64,000 nt of DNA, from assembly GCF_016765655.2 (NCBI RefSeq), contig NZ_CP086106.1, positions 1 to 64,000 on the forward strand. The letters run 5' to 3'. A program made the position numbers and the translations under genes. Numbering within the stretch: position 1 is the first letter of the stretch; every line of letters begins with the position of its first letter. The notes under the pieces were generated by a model that saw only the letters and a program-made list of their open reading frames with translations, did not search any database and had not been told where the DNA came from. This DNA comes from Skermanella mucosa. Lineage in GTDB: Bacteria > Pseudomonadota > Alphaproteobacteria > Azospirillales > Azospirillaceae. Shown here one piece after another: positions 31,047-39,376 of the stretch.

Positions 31047-31576
31047 CCTTCGGCGTTATACTTGTCGATCGACTGCTGGATGATCTTGGCGGCCTCCTCG
31101 GCGTCGCCCCAGCGCTTGATCTTGACCCACTTGCCCTTTTCCAGGTCCTTGTAGTGCTGGAAGAAGTGCGCGATCTGGTCGAGCAGGATCTCGGGCAGGT
31201 CCTTGTAGGACTTCACGTCGCTGTAGAACGGGTGCAGCTTGTTGACCGGAACCGCGAGGACCTTCTCGTCCTGGCCGGCCTCGTCCTCCATGATCAGCAC
31301 GCCGATCGGCCGCGACCGCAGGACGGCGCCCGGCTGGATCGGCCGGCGGCCGACCACCAGCATGTCGCACGGATCGCCGTCGTCGGACAGGGTGTGCGGG
31401 ATGAAACCGTAGTTGCACGGATAGTACATGGCCGTGTGCAGGAACCGGTCGACGAACAGCGCGCCGCTTTCCTTGTCGACTTCATACTTGATCGGCTCGC
31501 CGCCCATCGGGATTTCGATGATGACGTTGACGTCCCACGGTGCGTCGTTGCCCACTGGGATCTTCGAGATATCCAT
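31043..31576 (-). CDS. ppa: Inorganic pyrophosphatase
   Basis: This soluble enzyme splits pyrophosphate and pulls biosynthetic reactions forward. The 177-residue protein has the family signature LSDDGDPCDMLVVGRRP near residue 70, the metal-binding Asp residues, and the order VNVIIEIPMGGEPIKYEVDKESG, RFLHTAMYYPCNYGFIP seen in hexameric type I enzymes. The ATG at 31576 follows a GAGGGAAAA ribosome site; a longer reading frame upstream is not conserved. The macro-domain gene follows with a four-base overlap. Confidence 0.97.
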   Translation of the reverse strand: MDISKIPVGNDAPWDVNVIIEIPMGGEPIKYEVDKESGALFVDRFLHTAMYYPCNYGFIPHTLSDDGDPCDMLVVGRRPIQPGAVLRSRPIGVLIMEDEAGQDEKVLAVPVNKLHPFYSDVKSYKDLPEILLDQIAHFFQHYKDLEKGKWVKIKRWGDAEEAAKIIQQSIDKYNAEG

Positions 31577-31848
31577 GAACTTTTCCCTCGGTTCCGATCG
31601 GTTGCGCCCGTTTGGCGCGGCCCCGACCGCGCCGGCTCTTCCACCAGGTTTCTGGCACCGGGCTTGCGGCGCGTGCCGGAGTTTAGCGTAGAGACCATAA
31701 ACCGGCCATACTTGCAAATAGGCGCATCGTCACGGCTCCTATTGGTCGCACCCCTTGAGTGCTGCTTCCTTGGTAGCCGCTCTTTGGTGGAGTCCGGCCG
31801 GTCGATCCAGCTTGCGCGCGGGCGGCCGGATGCCGACACTCGCCGCCC

Positions 31849-33675
31849 ATGTATGGAATTCCGATCCGCCGCCTGCTGGCGGTCCTCCTCGTCCCGGCCT
31901 TCCTTGCCGCCGCGCCTGCCGCCGGGCTCGCCGCTGCGGACGAGGCGCGTCCGGCCCACGCCATCGCCATGCACGGCGATCCGCGCTATCCCGCCGGGTT
32001 CGACCATTTCGACTATGCCGACCCTGCGGCGCCCAAGGGGGGCGTCTTCCGCAACGCCGCCGGGGGCACCTTCGACACGCTCAATCCCTTCATCGTCCGC
32101 GGCCGCGCAGCGCTGGGGCTGGGCTATGTGACGGAAAGCCTGATGCAGCGGAGCTGGGACGAGCCGTTCTCGCTCTATGGGCTGATCGCCGAGTCCGTCA
32201 CGGTGCCGGAGGACCGGTCGTGGGTGGAGTTCACCCTGAACCCATCGGCGCGCTGGCACGACGGCGTGCCGATCACGCCGGCCGACGTGCTGTTCTCGTG
32301 GCGTACCCTGCGCGACCATGGCCGGCCCAACCACCGCAGCTACTATGCGCGGGTGTCACACGCCGCCCGGACCGGCGAGCGGAGCGTGCGCTTCACCTTC
32401 GCCCAGGGTACCGGGGACATCGATCGGGAAATGGCCCTGATCATGGGCCTGATGCCCATCCTGCCGGAACATTACTGGAAGGACCGCGAGTTCGACCGGA
32501 CCACGCTGGAGCCGCCGCTGGGCAGCGGGCCGTACCGGGTCGCGCGGTTCGAGCCGGGGCGCTCGATCGCCTACGAGCGGGTGCCGGACTATTGGGGCCG
32601 CGACCTCGGCGTCAACCGAGGCCAGTACAATTTCGACGAGATCCGCTATGACTATTACCGTGACGACAGCGTGGCGCTGGAGGCGTTCAAGGCCGGAGCC
32701 TACGATTTCCGGCGCGAGACCGACCCGGCCAAATGGGCGACCGGCTATGATTTCCCGGCCGCGCGCGACGGGCGGGTCACGCTGGAACGGTTGCCTCACG
32801 GCCGGCCGGAGCCGATGCGCGGCCTGATCTTCAACACCCGGCGCCCCGCGTTCGCCGACCCGAAGGTGCGCGAGGCGCTGGGCTACGCGCTCGACTTCGA
32901 CTGGATCAACCGCACCCTGTTCCACGGGGCCTATCGCCGGACGGCCAGCTACTACCCCAATTCCGAGCTGGCGGCCGCCGGTCCGCCGGGGCCGGCCGAA
33001 CTGGCGGTGATGGAGCCGCTGCGACGCCACCTGCCCGCCGAGGCGTTCGGACCCGCCTATACCCCGCCCGCGACCGACGGAAGCGGACCGGCGGGACTGC
33101 GCGCCAACCTGCGCCGGGGCCAGGAATTGCTGGCCGAAGCGGGCTGGACCGTCCGGGACGGCCGTCTGGTCGATGCCGGCGGCGCCCCCCTGGAGTTCGA
33201 GATCCTGCTGGTATCGCCGGGAGACGAGAAGGTGGCACTGGAATATGCCAGGGCGCTGCGGCGCATCGGGGTTTCGGCGCGCGTCCGTACCGTGGACAGC
33301 GCCCAGTACCAGGCCCGGTTGGAGAGTTTCGACTTCGACATGACGCTGAACCGCTGGACCTCCACCCTGTCGCCCGGCAACGAGCAGCTCTTTTACTGGG
33401 GCAGCGACGCGGCCGGCCAGGAGGGCAGCCGGAACTACGCCGGCATCCGCAGCCCGGCGGTAGACGCGCTGGCGCGGGGGCTGGGCACGGCCCGGGACCG
33501 GGCCGACCTGGTCGCCCGGGTCCGGGCGCTGGACCGGGCGCTGACCTGGGGACACTATGCCGTTCCGCTCTACCACCTGCCGGACGACCGGGTCGCCTAC
33601 TGGTCCCGGCTCCGCCGGCCGGCGGTGACCCCGGTCTACGGCATGGTGATCGACGCTTGGTGGATCGGGGAGTAG
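31849..33675 (+). CDS. Peptide-type extracellular solute-binding protein (SBP family 5)
   Basis: This periplasmic binding protein for an ABC peptide importer has 608 residues. The signal peptide is MYGIPIRRLLAVLLVPAFLAAAPAAGLAAA. The mature part shows the family-5 pattern: HAIAMHGDPRYPAGFDHFDYADPAAPKGG, FDTLNPFIVRGRAA, and RWHDGVPITPADVLFSW near residue 135. KVREALGYALDFDWINRTLFHGAYRRTASYYPNSE is in the middle. The FDYADPAAPKGG start and YYPNSELA are typical of YejA-like proteins (microcin C/peptide uptake). No permease genes are adjacent, so the transporter partner is elsewhere or it acts alone. Confidence 0.93.
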   Translation: MYGIPIRRLLAVLLVPAFLAAAPAAGLAAADEARPAHAIAMHGDPRYPAGFDHFDYADPAAPKGGVFRNAAGGTFDTLNPFIVRGRAALGLGYVTESLMQRSWDEPFSLYGLIAESVTVPEDRSWVEFTLNPSARWHDGVPITPADVLFSWRTLRDHGRPNHRSYYARVSHAARTGERSVRFTFAQGTGDIDREMALIMGLMPILPEHYWKDREFDRTTLEPPLGSGPYRVARFEPGRSIAYERVPDYWGRDLGVNRGQYNFDEIRYDYYRDDSVALEAFKAGAYDFRRETDPAKWATGYDFPAARDGRVTLERLPHGRPEPMRGLIFNTRRPAFADPKVREALGYALDFDWINRTLFHGAYRRTASYYPNSELAAAGPPGPAELAVMEPLRRHLPAEAFGPAYTPPATDGSGPAGLRANLRRGQELLAEAGWTVRDGRLVDAGGAPLEFEILLVSPGDEKVALEYARALRRIGVSARVRTVDSAQYQARLESFDFDMTLNRWTSTLSPGNEQLFYWGSDAAGQEGSRNYAGIRSPAVDALARGLGTARDRADLVARVRALDRALTWGHYAVPLYHLPDDRVAYWSRLRRPAVTPVYGMVIDAWWIGE

Positions 33676-33837
33676 GGACATATCGGGAGCATCACGGCCC
33701 GCGGGTTCGAGTTCTGACGAACTATCGACTGTCACCGTACTGTCAAACCGGATAAGAGTTGCCCTTCGGCCCCGCTGACATCGTCCCCAGCTGCTCTCGC
33801 CCCGGCGAACCCGGACAGATTCGAGTTCAAGCCTGCC

Positions 33838-35859
33838 ATGAAGCAACGCCTTCAGATCGCTGTCCTCGCCACGGCCGTCCTGCTGCCGCTCCTGGCGTTC
33901 TCCAGCGCCATGGTCGTGCTGTTCGACCGCCAGCAGAAGGAGACGGTCGAGCACATGCTCAACCACGCCGCCGCGGCACTCGAGGATGCGCTGGACCGCG
34001 AACTCGTGTCCAACATCGCGGGGCTGGAGTCGCTGGCGACCTCCATCCATCTCGACGACAACGACATCGTCGGTTTCGCGGTGGTGGCGCGCCGGCTGCT
34101 GGAAAGCCGTGGGAACTGGCTATCGTTGCGGCTGCTGCGGGCCGGCGACGGAACCGTGCTGCTGACTTTGCCCGCCGGGGGCGGCATGGACGCGACGACT
34201 TCGCCGCCGTCGCCCGAAATGGTCCGCGATGTCGTGACGGCAAGGTTGCCGATGGTGAGCGAGGTCCGGCATGACTCGCAAGGCGAGCCCTTCGTCTCGA
34301 TCGTGGTTCCGGTGCTGCGGAACGGTACGGCCGTTTATGCCCTGTCGGCTGCGTTGCGCAACCGGGCGCTCAGCGCGGCGCTGGGCGGGCCGACGATGCC
34401 GGCCGACTGGCTCGGCGCGGCCCTCGACACCGAGCGGGTGATCCTCGCCCGGACCCGCAGGCAAGAGGAATTCGTCGGAAAGCCGGTGACGGAGTCCCTC
34501 CGGCAGCGGATCGACCAGGATGACCGGACCTTCTTCTTCGCTCGCACCAAGGAGGGCGAGGAGGTTTACAGCGCCTTCGTCACGTCGGCCTCGACCGGCT
34601 GGACCGTCGTCGTGGCGGCGCCCGGCGAAACGGTGGCCGGCCCCATGCGCCGGTCGCTCATGGCGGTGGCCGGCGGCGGCCTCCTCGCGCTGGTCGCCAC
34701 CGTCGGGCTCGGCGCGCTGCTGGTCGGCAACGCCAGCCGCCGGCATGCCATGGAGCGCAGGCTGCTGGCGCTGGAGGGCGAGCGGATGGCTGAACGCCGG
34801 CTCGCCGACGTGGCGGCCAACCTGCCCGGCGTGATCTTCCGGCGGGTCCGCGACCCCGATGGCGCGATACGCTATCCCTATCTGAGCGCGGGGCTGAACA
34901 GCCTTGCCGGAGAGGTGCCGGAAGCACCGCCGGGCGCCGACGAGCTGGAGCAGCTGATCCACCCCGAGGACCGCGACGGCTGGCGGGAAGTCTTCCGGCC
35001 GGCCGAGGGCGGCATCCGGCCACAAGCTCCGGAAGCGCCACCTCTCCAAGCTCGGCACCTGGAGGCCAGGATCGGCCCGGCCGCCGGACCGGTCCGCTGG
35101 GTCCGCGTCATGGCGCGCCCCGTGCTGACCGGCGAAAACGAGACGGCCTGGGACGGCGTCGCCCTGGACGTGACCGACCTGAAGGAAACCCAGCACCGCC
35201 TGGCCGCCTCGCTGGCCGAGAGCCAGGAGCTGCTTCAGGAGGTGCATCACCGTGTCAAGAATAACCTTCAGGTTGTTTGGAGCCTGATCCAGCTCGAGGC
35301 GATGCAGATTGAGGATCGGGAGGCCCGCGACCGGATGGAGATCATCGGGCAGCGGATCGGCGTCATGGGCAGGATCCACGAGCAGGTCTATGCCTCGAAG
35401 GAATTCTCCCGGATCGACTTCGATCGCCAGCTGCGCGGGCTATGCGATACCCTGGCCCGCACCTTCGGCGACTCTCCCGGGATCAAGCTGGAGGTTTCGG
35501 GCGACCCCCTGTTCTGCCACCTGGAAACGGCCATTCCCCTGGGGCTGATCGCCAACGAGCTTGTGGCGAACGCCTTCAAGCATGCCTTCCCCGGCGGCAG
35601 TGGAACGATCCGCGTCAGCTTGCGCGCCGAAGGCGACGGCGCCGTGCTCGAGATTTCGGACGACGGCGTCGGCATGTCCGGCGCCAATACCGACCGCGGC
35701 CTGGGTCTCAGGCTTGTCAAGGGGCTGATCCGGCAGATCGGGGCGACCATGCGGACCGGGTCCGGCGACGCCGGAACGGCCGGGGCCGCTGATGCCGGTG
35801 GCGGAATCGGGGGAACCCATGTCACAATCTCGATCCCGGGACCCTGGTATGCCCGATGA
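33838..35859 (+). CDS. Membrane sensor histidine kinase, HisKA_2 type
   Basis: The protein has 673 residues. An N-terminal span (about 7-28) is followed by a periplasmic Cache-like sensor (about 30-275) and a second span (MAVAGGGLLALVATVGLGALLVG). A PAS-like region (VAANLPGVIFRRVRDPDGAIRYPYLS) precedes the phospho-acceptor box LLQEVHHRVKNNLQVVWSLIQLEA near residue 470. The ATPase has NELVANAFKHAFPGG and ISDDGVGM. This His-Arg-Val-Lys-Asn-Asn box defines HisKA_2/HWE-like kinases, common in alphaproteobacterial light and general-stress pathways. No response regulator gene is adjacent, so its partner is unknown. Confidence 0.92.
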   Translation: MKQRLQIAVLATAVLLPLLAFSSAMVVLFDRQQKETVEHMLNHAAAALEDALDRELVSNIAGLESLATSIHLDDNDIVGFAVVARRLLESRGNWLSLRLLRAGDGTVLLTLPAGGGMDATTSPPSPEMVRDVVTARLPMVSEVRHDSQGEPFVSIVVPVLRNGTAVYALSAALRNRALSAALGGPTMPADWLGAALDTERVILARTRRQEEFVGKPVTESLRQRIDQDDRTFFFARTKEGEEVYSAFVTSASTGWTVVVAAPGETVAGPMRRSLMAVAGGGLLALVATVGLGALLVGNASRRHAMERRLLALEGERMAERRLADVAANLPGVIFRRVRDPDGAIRYPYLSAGLNSLAGEVPEAPPGADELEQLIHPEDRDGWREVFRPAEGGIRPQAPEAPPLQARHLEARIGPAAGPVRWVRVMARPVLTGENETAWDGVALDVTDLKETQHRLAASLAESQELLQEVHHRVKNNLQVVWSLIQLEAMQIEDREARDRMEIIGQRIGVMGRIHEQVYASKEFSRIDFDRQLRGLCDTLARTFGDSPGIKLEVSGDPLFCHLETAIPLGLIANELVANAFKHAFPGGSGTIRVSLRAEGDGAVLEISDDGVGMSGANTDRGLGLRLVKGLIRQIGATMRTGSGDAGTAGAADAGGGIGGTHVTISIPGPWYAR

Positions 35860-35946
35860 CGGAAATTATTTTGTCGAACGGACAGGCGAACCCACTTTAG
35901 AAACAGTTTAGTCTAGAGCGCTAGTCCGCAGAAAATCGAGGAACCC

Positions 35947-36381
35947 ATGCCCACGCGCCTGGAAGAACTGTGCGTCCAAAAAGGTCTGAAGATGACGGAG
36001 CAGCGCCGGGTGATCTCCCGGGTGCTTTCCGAATCGACCGACCATCCCGATGTCGAGCAGGTCTACCGTCGTGCCGTCGAGATAGATCCCAAGATCAGCA
36101 TCGCCACCGTTTATCGTACCGTGCGCCTGTTCGAAGAGGCGAACGTCATCGAGCGGCTGGATTTCGGCGACGGCCGGTCGCGGTTCGAGGAAAATCGGGA
36201 GGAACACCACCACCACCTGATCGATCTCCAGTCCGGCGAGGTGATCGAGTTCGTCAACGAGGAGATCGAGCGGCTGAAGGAGCGGATCGCCCGGGATCTC
36301 GGCTATGAACTGATCGGGCATCGGCTGGAGCTCTACGGCGTCCCGACGAACCGGGCGTCCAAGCCCGGCGGCGACAAGTGA
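35947..36381 (+). CDS. fur: Fur family transcriptional regulator
   Basis: This metal-dependent repressor has 144 residues. The winged-helix part (GLKMTEQRRVISRVLSES, then ISIATVYRTVRLFEEANVIERL) is followed by the metal-binding stretch EEHHHHLIDLQSGEVIEF near residue 78. The C-terminal CxxC zinc pair of E. coli Fur is absent, as usual in alphaproteobacterial Fur/Mur. The regulated metal (iron or manganese) cannot be told from sequence. The upstream region is AT-rich (TTTAGAAACAGTTTAGTCTAGA) and probably carries its promoter and perhaps an autoregulatory site. A 71-residue hypothetical gene follows. Confidence 0.93.
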   Translation: MPTRLEELCVQKGLKMTEQRRVISRVLSESTDHPDVEQVYRRAVEIDPKISIATVYRTVRLFEEANVIERLDFGDGRSRFEENREEHHHHLIDLQSGEVIEFVNEEIERLKERIARDLGYELIGHRLELYGVPTNRASKPGGDK

Positions 36382-36423
36382 CACCGGGTTCAGCGATTTT
36401 CAGGCAATGAGTTCCAGGCGCAC

Positions 36424-36639
36424 ATGACAAGCATTCCGCCCGAAGGATCCGGCGGAAAGGCCGAGGCCTGCATGCCGGCGGTCGTCCGAGCCTATCGGGA
36501 GCTTCGTGGAAAAGGGCAGCCCGACCGCTTCGCGTTCGAAGCCGCCCTGACCATCTATCTCTGGCATTGCCCCCTGGTCCCGACCCTGGAAGCGAGCCAG
36601 ATCGTCGCCGGATGGGTCCGGGAAAGAGTCACCCACTAA
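36424..36639 (+). CDS. Small conserved-type hypothetical protein (71 residues)
   Basis: The product has no recognised domain. It is mostly helical: MPAVVRAYRELRGKGQPDRFAFEAALTIYLWHCP then EASQIVAGWVRERV. The pattern of Ala/Tyr/Trp-rich helices with a mid-chain His-Cys-Pro is that of short soluble alphaproteobacterial proteins often found near fur. The ATG at 36424 lies 42 bp after the fur stop, so the two could share a transcript. Codon use matches the neighbours. Confidence 0.7.
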   Translation: MTSIPPEGSGGKAEACMPAVVRAYRELRGKGQPDRFAFEAALTIYLWHCPLVPTLEASQIVAGWVRERVTH

Positions 36640-36699
36640 GGGGGCGCCGGGCTTCAGGCGCACCCCGCTCCGGACGTGGCGGGAACCATGGCGCCCCGG

Positions 36700-36936
36700 T
36701 CAGTCCTCTTCCTCGGCATCCTGCTCGATCTGGCTGGCCAAGTCGCGCAGCATGTCGACCACGTCGGCGTGGCTGGTCTCCTCGACCGCCTGGTTGACCG
36801 CGGCCTCGATCATGGCGACGGCGACATAGGAGGACAGCGGCCCGCCTTCCTTCATCGCCGCCTCGAGGTGCTTCTCGGCGATGTCGAGCGCCTTGTCGAA
36901 CATGGCTTCGGCAGGGCTGTTGTTCTGGTCGGTCAT
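36700..36936 (-). CDS. Small acidic helical protein (78 residues)
   Basis: No domain is recognised. The sequence is helical and acidic: SPAEAMFDKALDIAEKHLEAAMKEGG, SSYVAVAMIEAAVNQAVEE, DMLRDLASQIEQDAEEED. The strongly acidic C-terminal tail and many Ala/Glu residues suggest a soluble alpha-helical protein, perhaps an adaptor or chaperone-like partner. It is transcribed alone, opposite to its neighbours. The ATG at 36936 follows AGGGGATCC. Confidence 0.75.
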   Translation of the reverse strand: MTDQNNSPAEAMFDKALDIAEKHLEAAMKEGGPLSSYVAVAMIEAAVNQAVEETSHADVVDMLRDLASQIEQDAEEED

Positions 36937-37202
36937 TTCAGGATCCCCTTGGGGCGTGGTGGTCGCGTATGGTGATGGGTCGATGTGCGAGCTATAGCAT
37001 TCCGGATCGAAAGGCGCGTGGCAAATATGCCCCGCGCCGCGGCACCGGCTTCCCTTGCGATAACGAACGAAAACCCGCTTTGCTGCATCCCGGGAATGGC
37101 CGGAGCGGAAGCGGTCCCGCCGGGTGGAAGCTCCGGATCGCCGCCAGGCCCCGATAGGCGGACCCTGATCGCAGACAGACCCTGACCAAAGGCAGACCGA
37201 GG

Positions 37203-37646
37203 ATGAATGACATGGCAGATACGGAAACTCCGGAAGCGACCAGCCCGGACTTCTACCGGTACTGGATCGACGAGACCGTCCGTTTCGCCGACCTGGACCC
37301 CGTCGGGCACGTCAACAACGCCGCCATCAGCACCTATTTCGAGAGCGCCCGGGTGGCGCTATTCCATGATTCCGGCAATTCGCCGGTATCGGGTCCGCGA
37401 TCGGTCGTGATCGCGCGGCTCACCATCGATTTCCGGGCCGAGCTGCATTATCCCGACCGGATCCGGATCGGCCTGCGGGTGACCCGGTTCGGCCGTTCGT
37501 CGCTGACGCTGGCCGGCGCGGTGTTCCGGGACGATACCTGCATCGCGACCAGCGAGGCGATCTGCGTGATCATCGACGTGGCCGAGCGCCGCTCGGTCGA
37601 AATCCCGGCCGACGTCCGCGCGCGCCTGACCGCGCTGGCCGGCTGA
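37203..37646 (+). CDS. Acyl-CoA thioesterase (4HBT hotdog fold)
   Basis: The protein has 147 residues. The 4-hydroxybenzoyl-CoA-thioesterase-like pattern is clear: VRFADLDPVGHVNNAAISTYFESARVALF near residue 27, with the catalytic Asp in DLDPVGHVNN. RLTIDFRAELHYPDRIRIGLRVTRFGRSSL and a final VIIDVAERRSVEIP strand follow. Such enzymes hydrolyse short or medium acyl-CoA, or aryl-CoA. The specific substrate is not known. The ATG has no strong ribosome site, and an ATG four codons later (37212) is also possible. An RNA methyltransferase gene follows three bases after its stop. Confidence 0.9.
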   Translation: MNDMADTETPEATSPDFYRYWIDETVRFADLDPVGHVNNAAISTYFESARVALFHDSGNSPVSGPRSVVIARLTIDFRAELHYPDRIRIGLRVTRFGRSSLTLAGAVFRDDTCIATSEAICVIIDVAERRSVEIPADVRARLTALAG

Positions 37647-37649
37647 TCC

Positions 37650-38972
37650 ATGGAGCGCCGACCGCAGCGGCGGCACCAGCGCAAGAAGCCCGCGCCCGGC
37701 GGCGGCGCTCCGGTGACGCTCGAGATACGGGAAATCGGCGCGCGCGGCGATGGCCTCGCCGAGCATGCCGGACGCCGGGTGTACGTGCCGCTGACGGTGG
37801 CCGGCGACCGCGTCCGCGCGGCCCTCGGCGAGCCGCGCGGGGACGGAGTCGCCGCCACCCTGCTGGAGGTGGCGGAACCCGGCCCGGACCGCGCGGTCCC
37901 GCCCTGCCGCCATTTCGGCACCTGCGGCGGCTGCGCGCTCCAGCATCTGGAGGATGCGGCCTATGGCGCCTGGAAGCGCTCCCAGGTATCGGCCGCGCTG
38001 GCCCGCGCCGGGCTTGCCGGCGCCGAGGTTGCGCCGACCGTCCGGACCCCCGCGGCGAGTCGCCGGCGCGCCACTTTCGCGGCGGCCAGGCGCGGCGGCC
38101 GATGCGTCCTGGGCTTCAACGAGCGGTCGAGCCACCGGATCGCCGCGGTGACCGGCTGCCTTGTGGTCGAGCCGGCGATCCTGGACCTGCTGGCTCCGCT
38201 CGAAGCCCTACTCTGCGCCATCCTGCCTGACGGCGGCACGGCCGATGTCGCCGTGGCGGTGCTGGACGGCGGCATCGACCTGCTGCTGACCGGCGGCCCG
38301 GAACCCGGGCTGGATGCGCGGGAGCACATGGCCGCCTTCGCGGAGACCAACGACATCGGCCGCCTGTCATGGCGCCGATCCGCCACGGCCGAGGTGGAGC
38401 CGATCGCCGCCCGCCGGGCGCTCCATGCCCGGTTCGGCGGGGTCGCCGTTCCGGTGGGGCCCGGGGCCTTCCTTCAGGCGAGCGCCGCGGGCGAGGCGGC
38501 ACTGGTCGAGGCAGTGCTGGCAGGGGTCGGCCCCACCGCCCGCGTCGCCGACCTGTTCGCCGGGCTCGGCACCTTCACCTTTCCCCTGGCCTCGCGACCC
38601 GTCCCGGGGACCGCCGTCTACGCGGTAGAGGGCGATGCCGCGGCCCACGGGGCGCTGGTGGCCGCCGGCCGGGGGCGGGCGGGCGTGACGGCGGAGCGCC
38701 GCGACCTCTTCGCCGATCCTTTGGAGGCCGAAGAGCTTTCCCGCTTCGATGCGGTGGTCTTCGATCCGCCGCGCGCCGGCGCCCGCGCCCAGTCGGTCCA
38801 ACTCGCCGCGTCGGCCGTCCCCACGGTGGTCGGCGTGTCCTGCAACCCGGCGACATTCGCGCGCGACGCCCGCACGCTGGTCGATGGCGGCTATCGACTG
38901 GAGCGGGTCACGCCGGTCGACCAGTTCCTCTGGTCGTCCCATGTCGAGCTGGTCGGGGTGTTCCGGCGGTAG
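37650..38972 (+). CDS. TrmA/RumA-family RNA (uracil-5-)-methyltransferase
   Basis: The protein has 440 residues. An N-terminal TRAM-like domain (VTLEIREIGARGDGLAEHAGRRVYVP) precedes the iron-sulfur motif CRHFGTCGGCALQHL near residue 88. The C-terminal SAM domain has VADLFAGLGTFTFPLA, FDPPRAGARAQ and the catalytic-cysteine motif VSCNPATFARD near residue 399. This matches the RlmD/RlmCD group that makes m5U in 23S rRNA; the exact uridine cannot be told from sequence. The start three bases after the thioesterase stop suggests a two-gene operon. Confidence 0.92.
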   Translation: MERRPQRRHQRKKPAPGGGAPVTLEIREIGARGDGLAEHAGRRVYVPLTVAGDRVRAALGEPRGDGVAATLLEVAEPGPDRAVPPCRHFGTCGGCALQHLEDAAYGAWKRSQVSAALARAGLAGAEVAPTVRTPAASRRRATFAAARRGGRCVLGFNERSSHRIAAVTGCLVVEPAILDLLAPLEALLCAILPDGGTADVAVAVLDGGIDLLLTGGPEPGLDAREHMAAFAETNDIGRLSWRRSATAEVEPIAARRALHARFGGVAVPVGPGAFLQASAAGEAALVEAVLAGVGPTARVADLFAGLGTFTFPLASRPVPGTAVYAVEGDAAAHGALVAAGRGRAGVTAERRDLFADPLEAEELSRFDAVVFDPPRAGARAQSVQLAASAVPTVVGVSCNPATFARDARTLVDGGYRLERVTPVDQFLWSSHVELVGVFRR

Positions 38973-38992
38973 GGCAACCGCTTTGCGGCAAG

Positions 38993-39376
38993 TCAGTCGC
39001 GCCGGATGAAGATCCAGCAGCCGCCGTCCGAGGCGGGCTGGATGCGCACCTGGAGTTCCCGCGCGCGGTCTGCGAAATCGCCGATCCAGCCGAACTCCAG
39101 GTTGTACTTGCCGGCGGCCCTGGCGTGGTCGATCCGGCCGCGAAACTCCTTGTCGTCCATGCAGGGCGCCATGTCGGTGAAGAACGACCGGCCCAGCGCC
39201 GGACGCGTCCCGTAGCCGGAAAGCCGCGCCTCCGCGGCGCTGTAGAAGGTCACGTCGCCCTTGGCGTCGAGCCGGATCGCTCCGAAAGACAGCGCATCGA
39301 CCTCGGACCCTGACAACCGTTCGATGGCCCCGGCGAGGTCGGGCATGTCGAAATCGACTTCGGACGAGTCGTTCAT
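38993..39376 (-). CDS. Photoactive yellow protein (PYP) homologue
   Basis: The protein has 127 residues, close to the 125 of Halorhodospira PYP, a blue-light receptor that covalently binds p-coumaric acid. Aligned by eye with an offset of three, the chromophore Cys69 corresponds to Cys72 in DMAPCMDD. Tyr42 and Glu46, which hydrogen-bond the chromophore, correspond to Tyr45 and Glu49 in VTFYSAAEARLS. Thr50 becomes Ser53, and Arg52 becomes Tyr55. LSFGAIRLDAKGDV and the terminal CWIFIRRD also match. The ATG overlaps the stop of the large upstream kinase (ATGA), so they are translationally coupled. No gene for chromophore synthesis (tyrosine ammonia lyase or coumarate ligase) is in the window. 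Confidence 0.88.
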   Translation of the reverse strand: MNDSSEVDFDMPDLAGAIERLSGSEVDALSFGAIRLDAKGDVTFYSAAEARLSGYGTRPALGRSFFTDMAPCMDDKEFRGRIDHARAAGKYNLEFGWIGDFADRARELQVRIQPASDGGCWIFIRRD

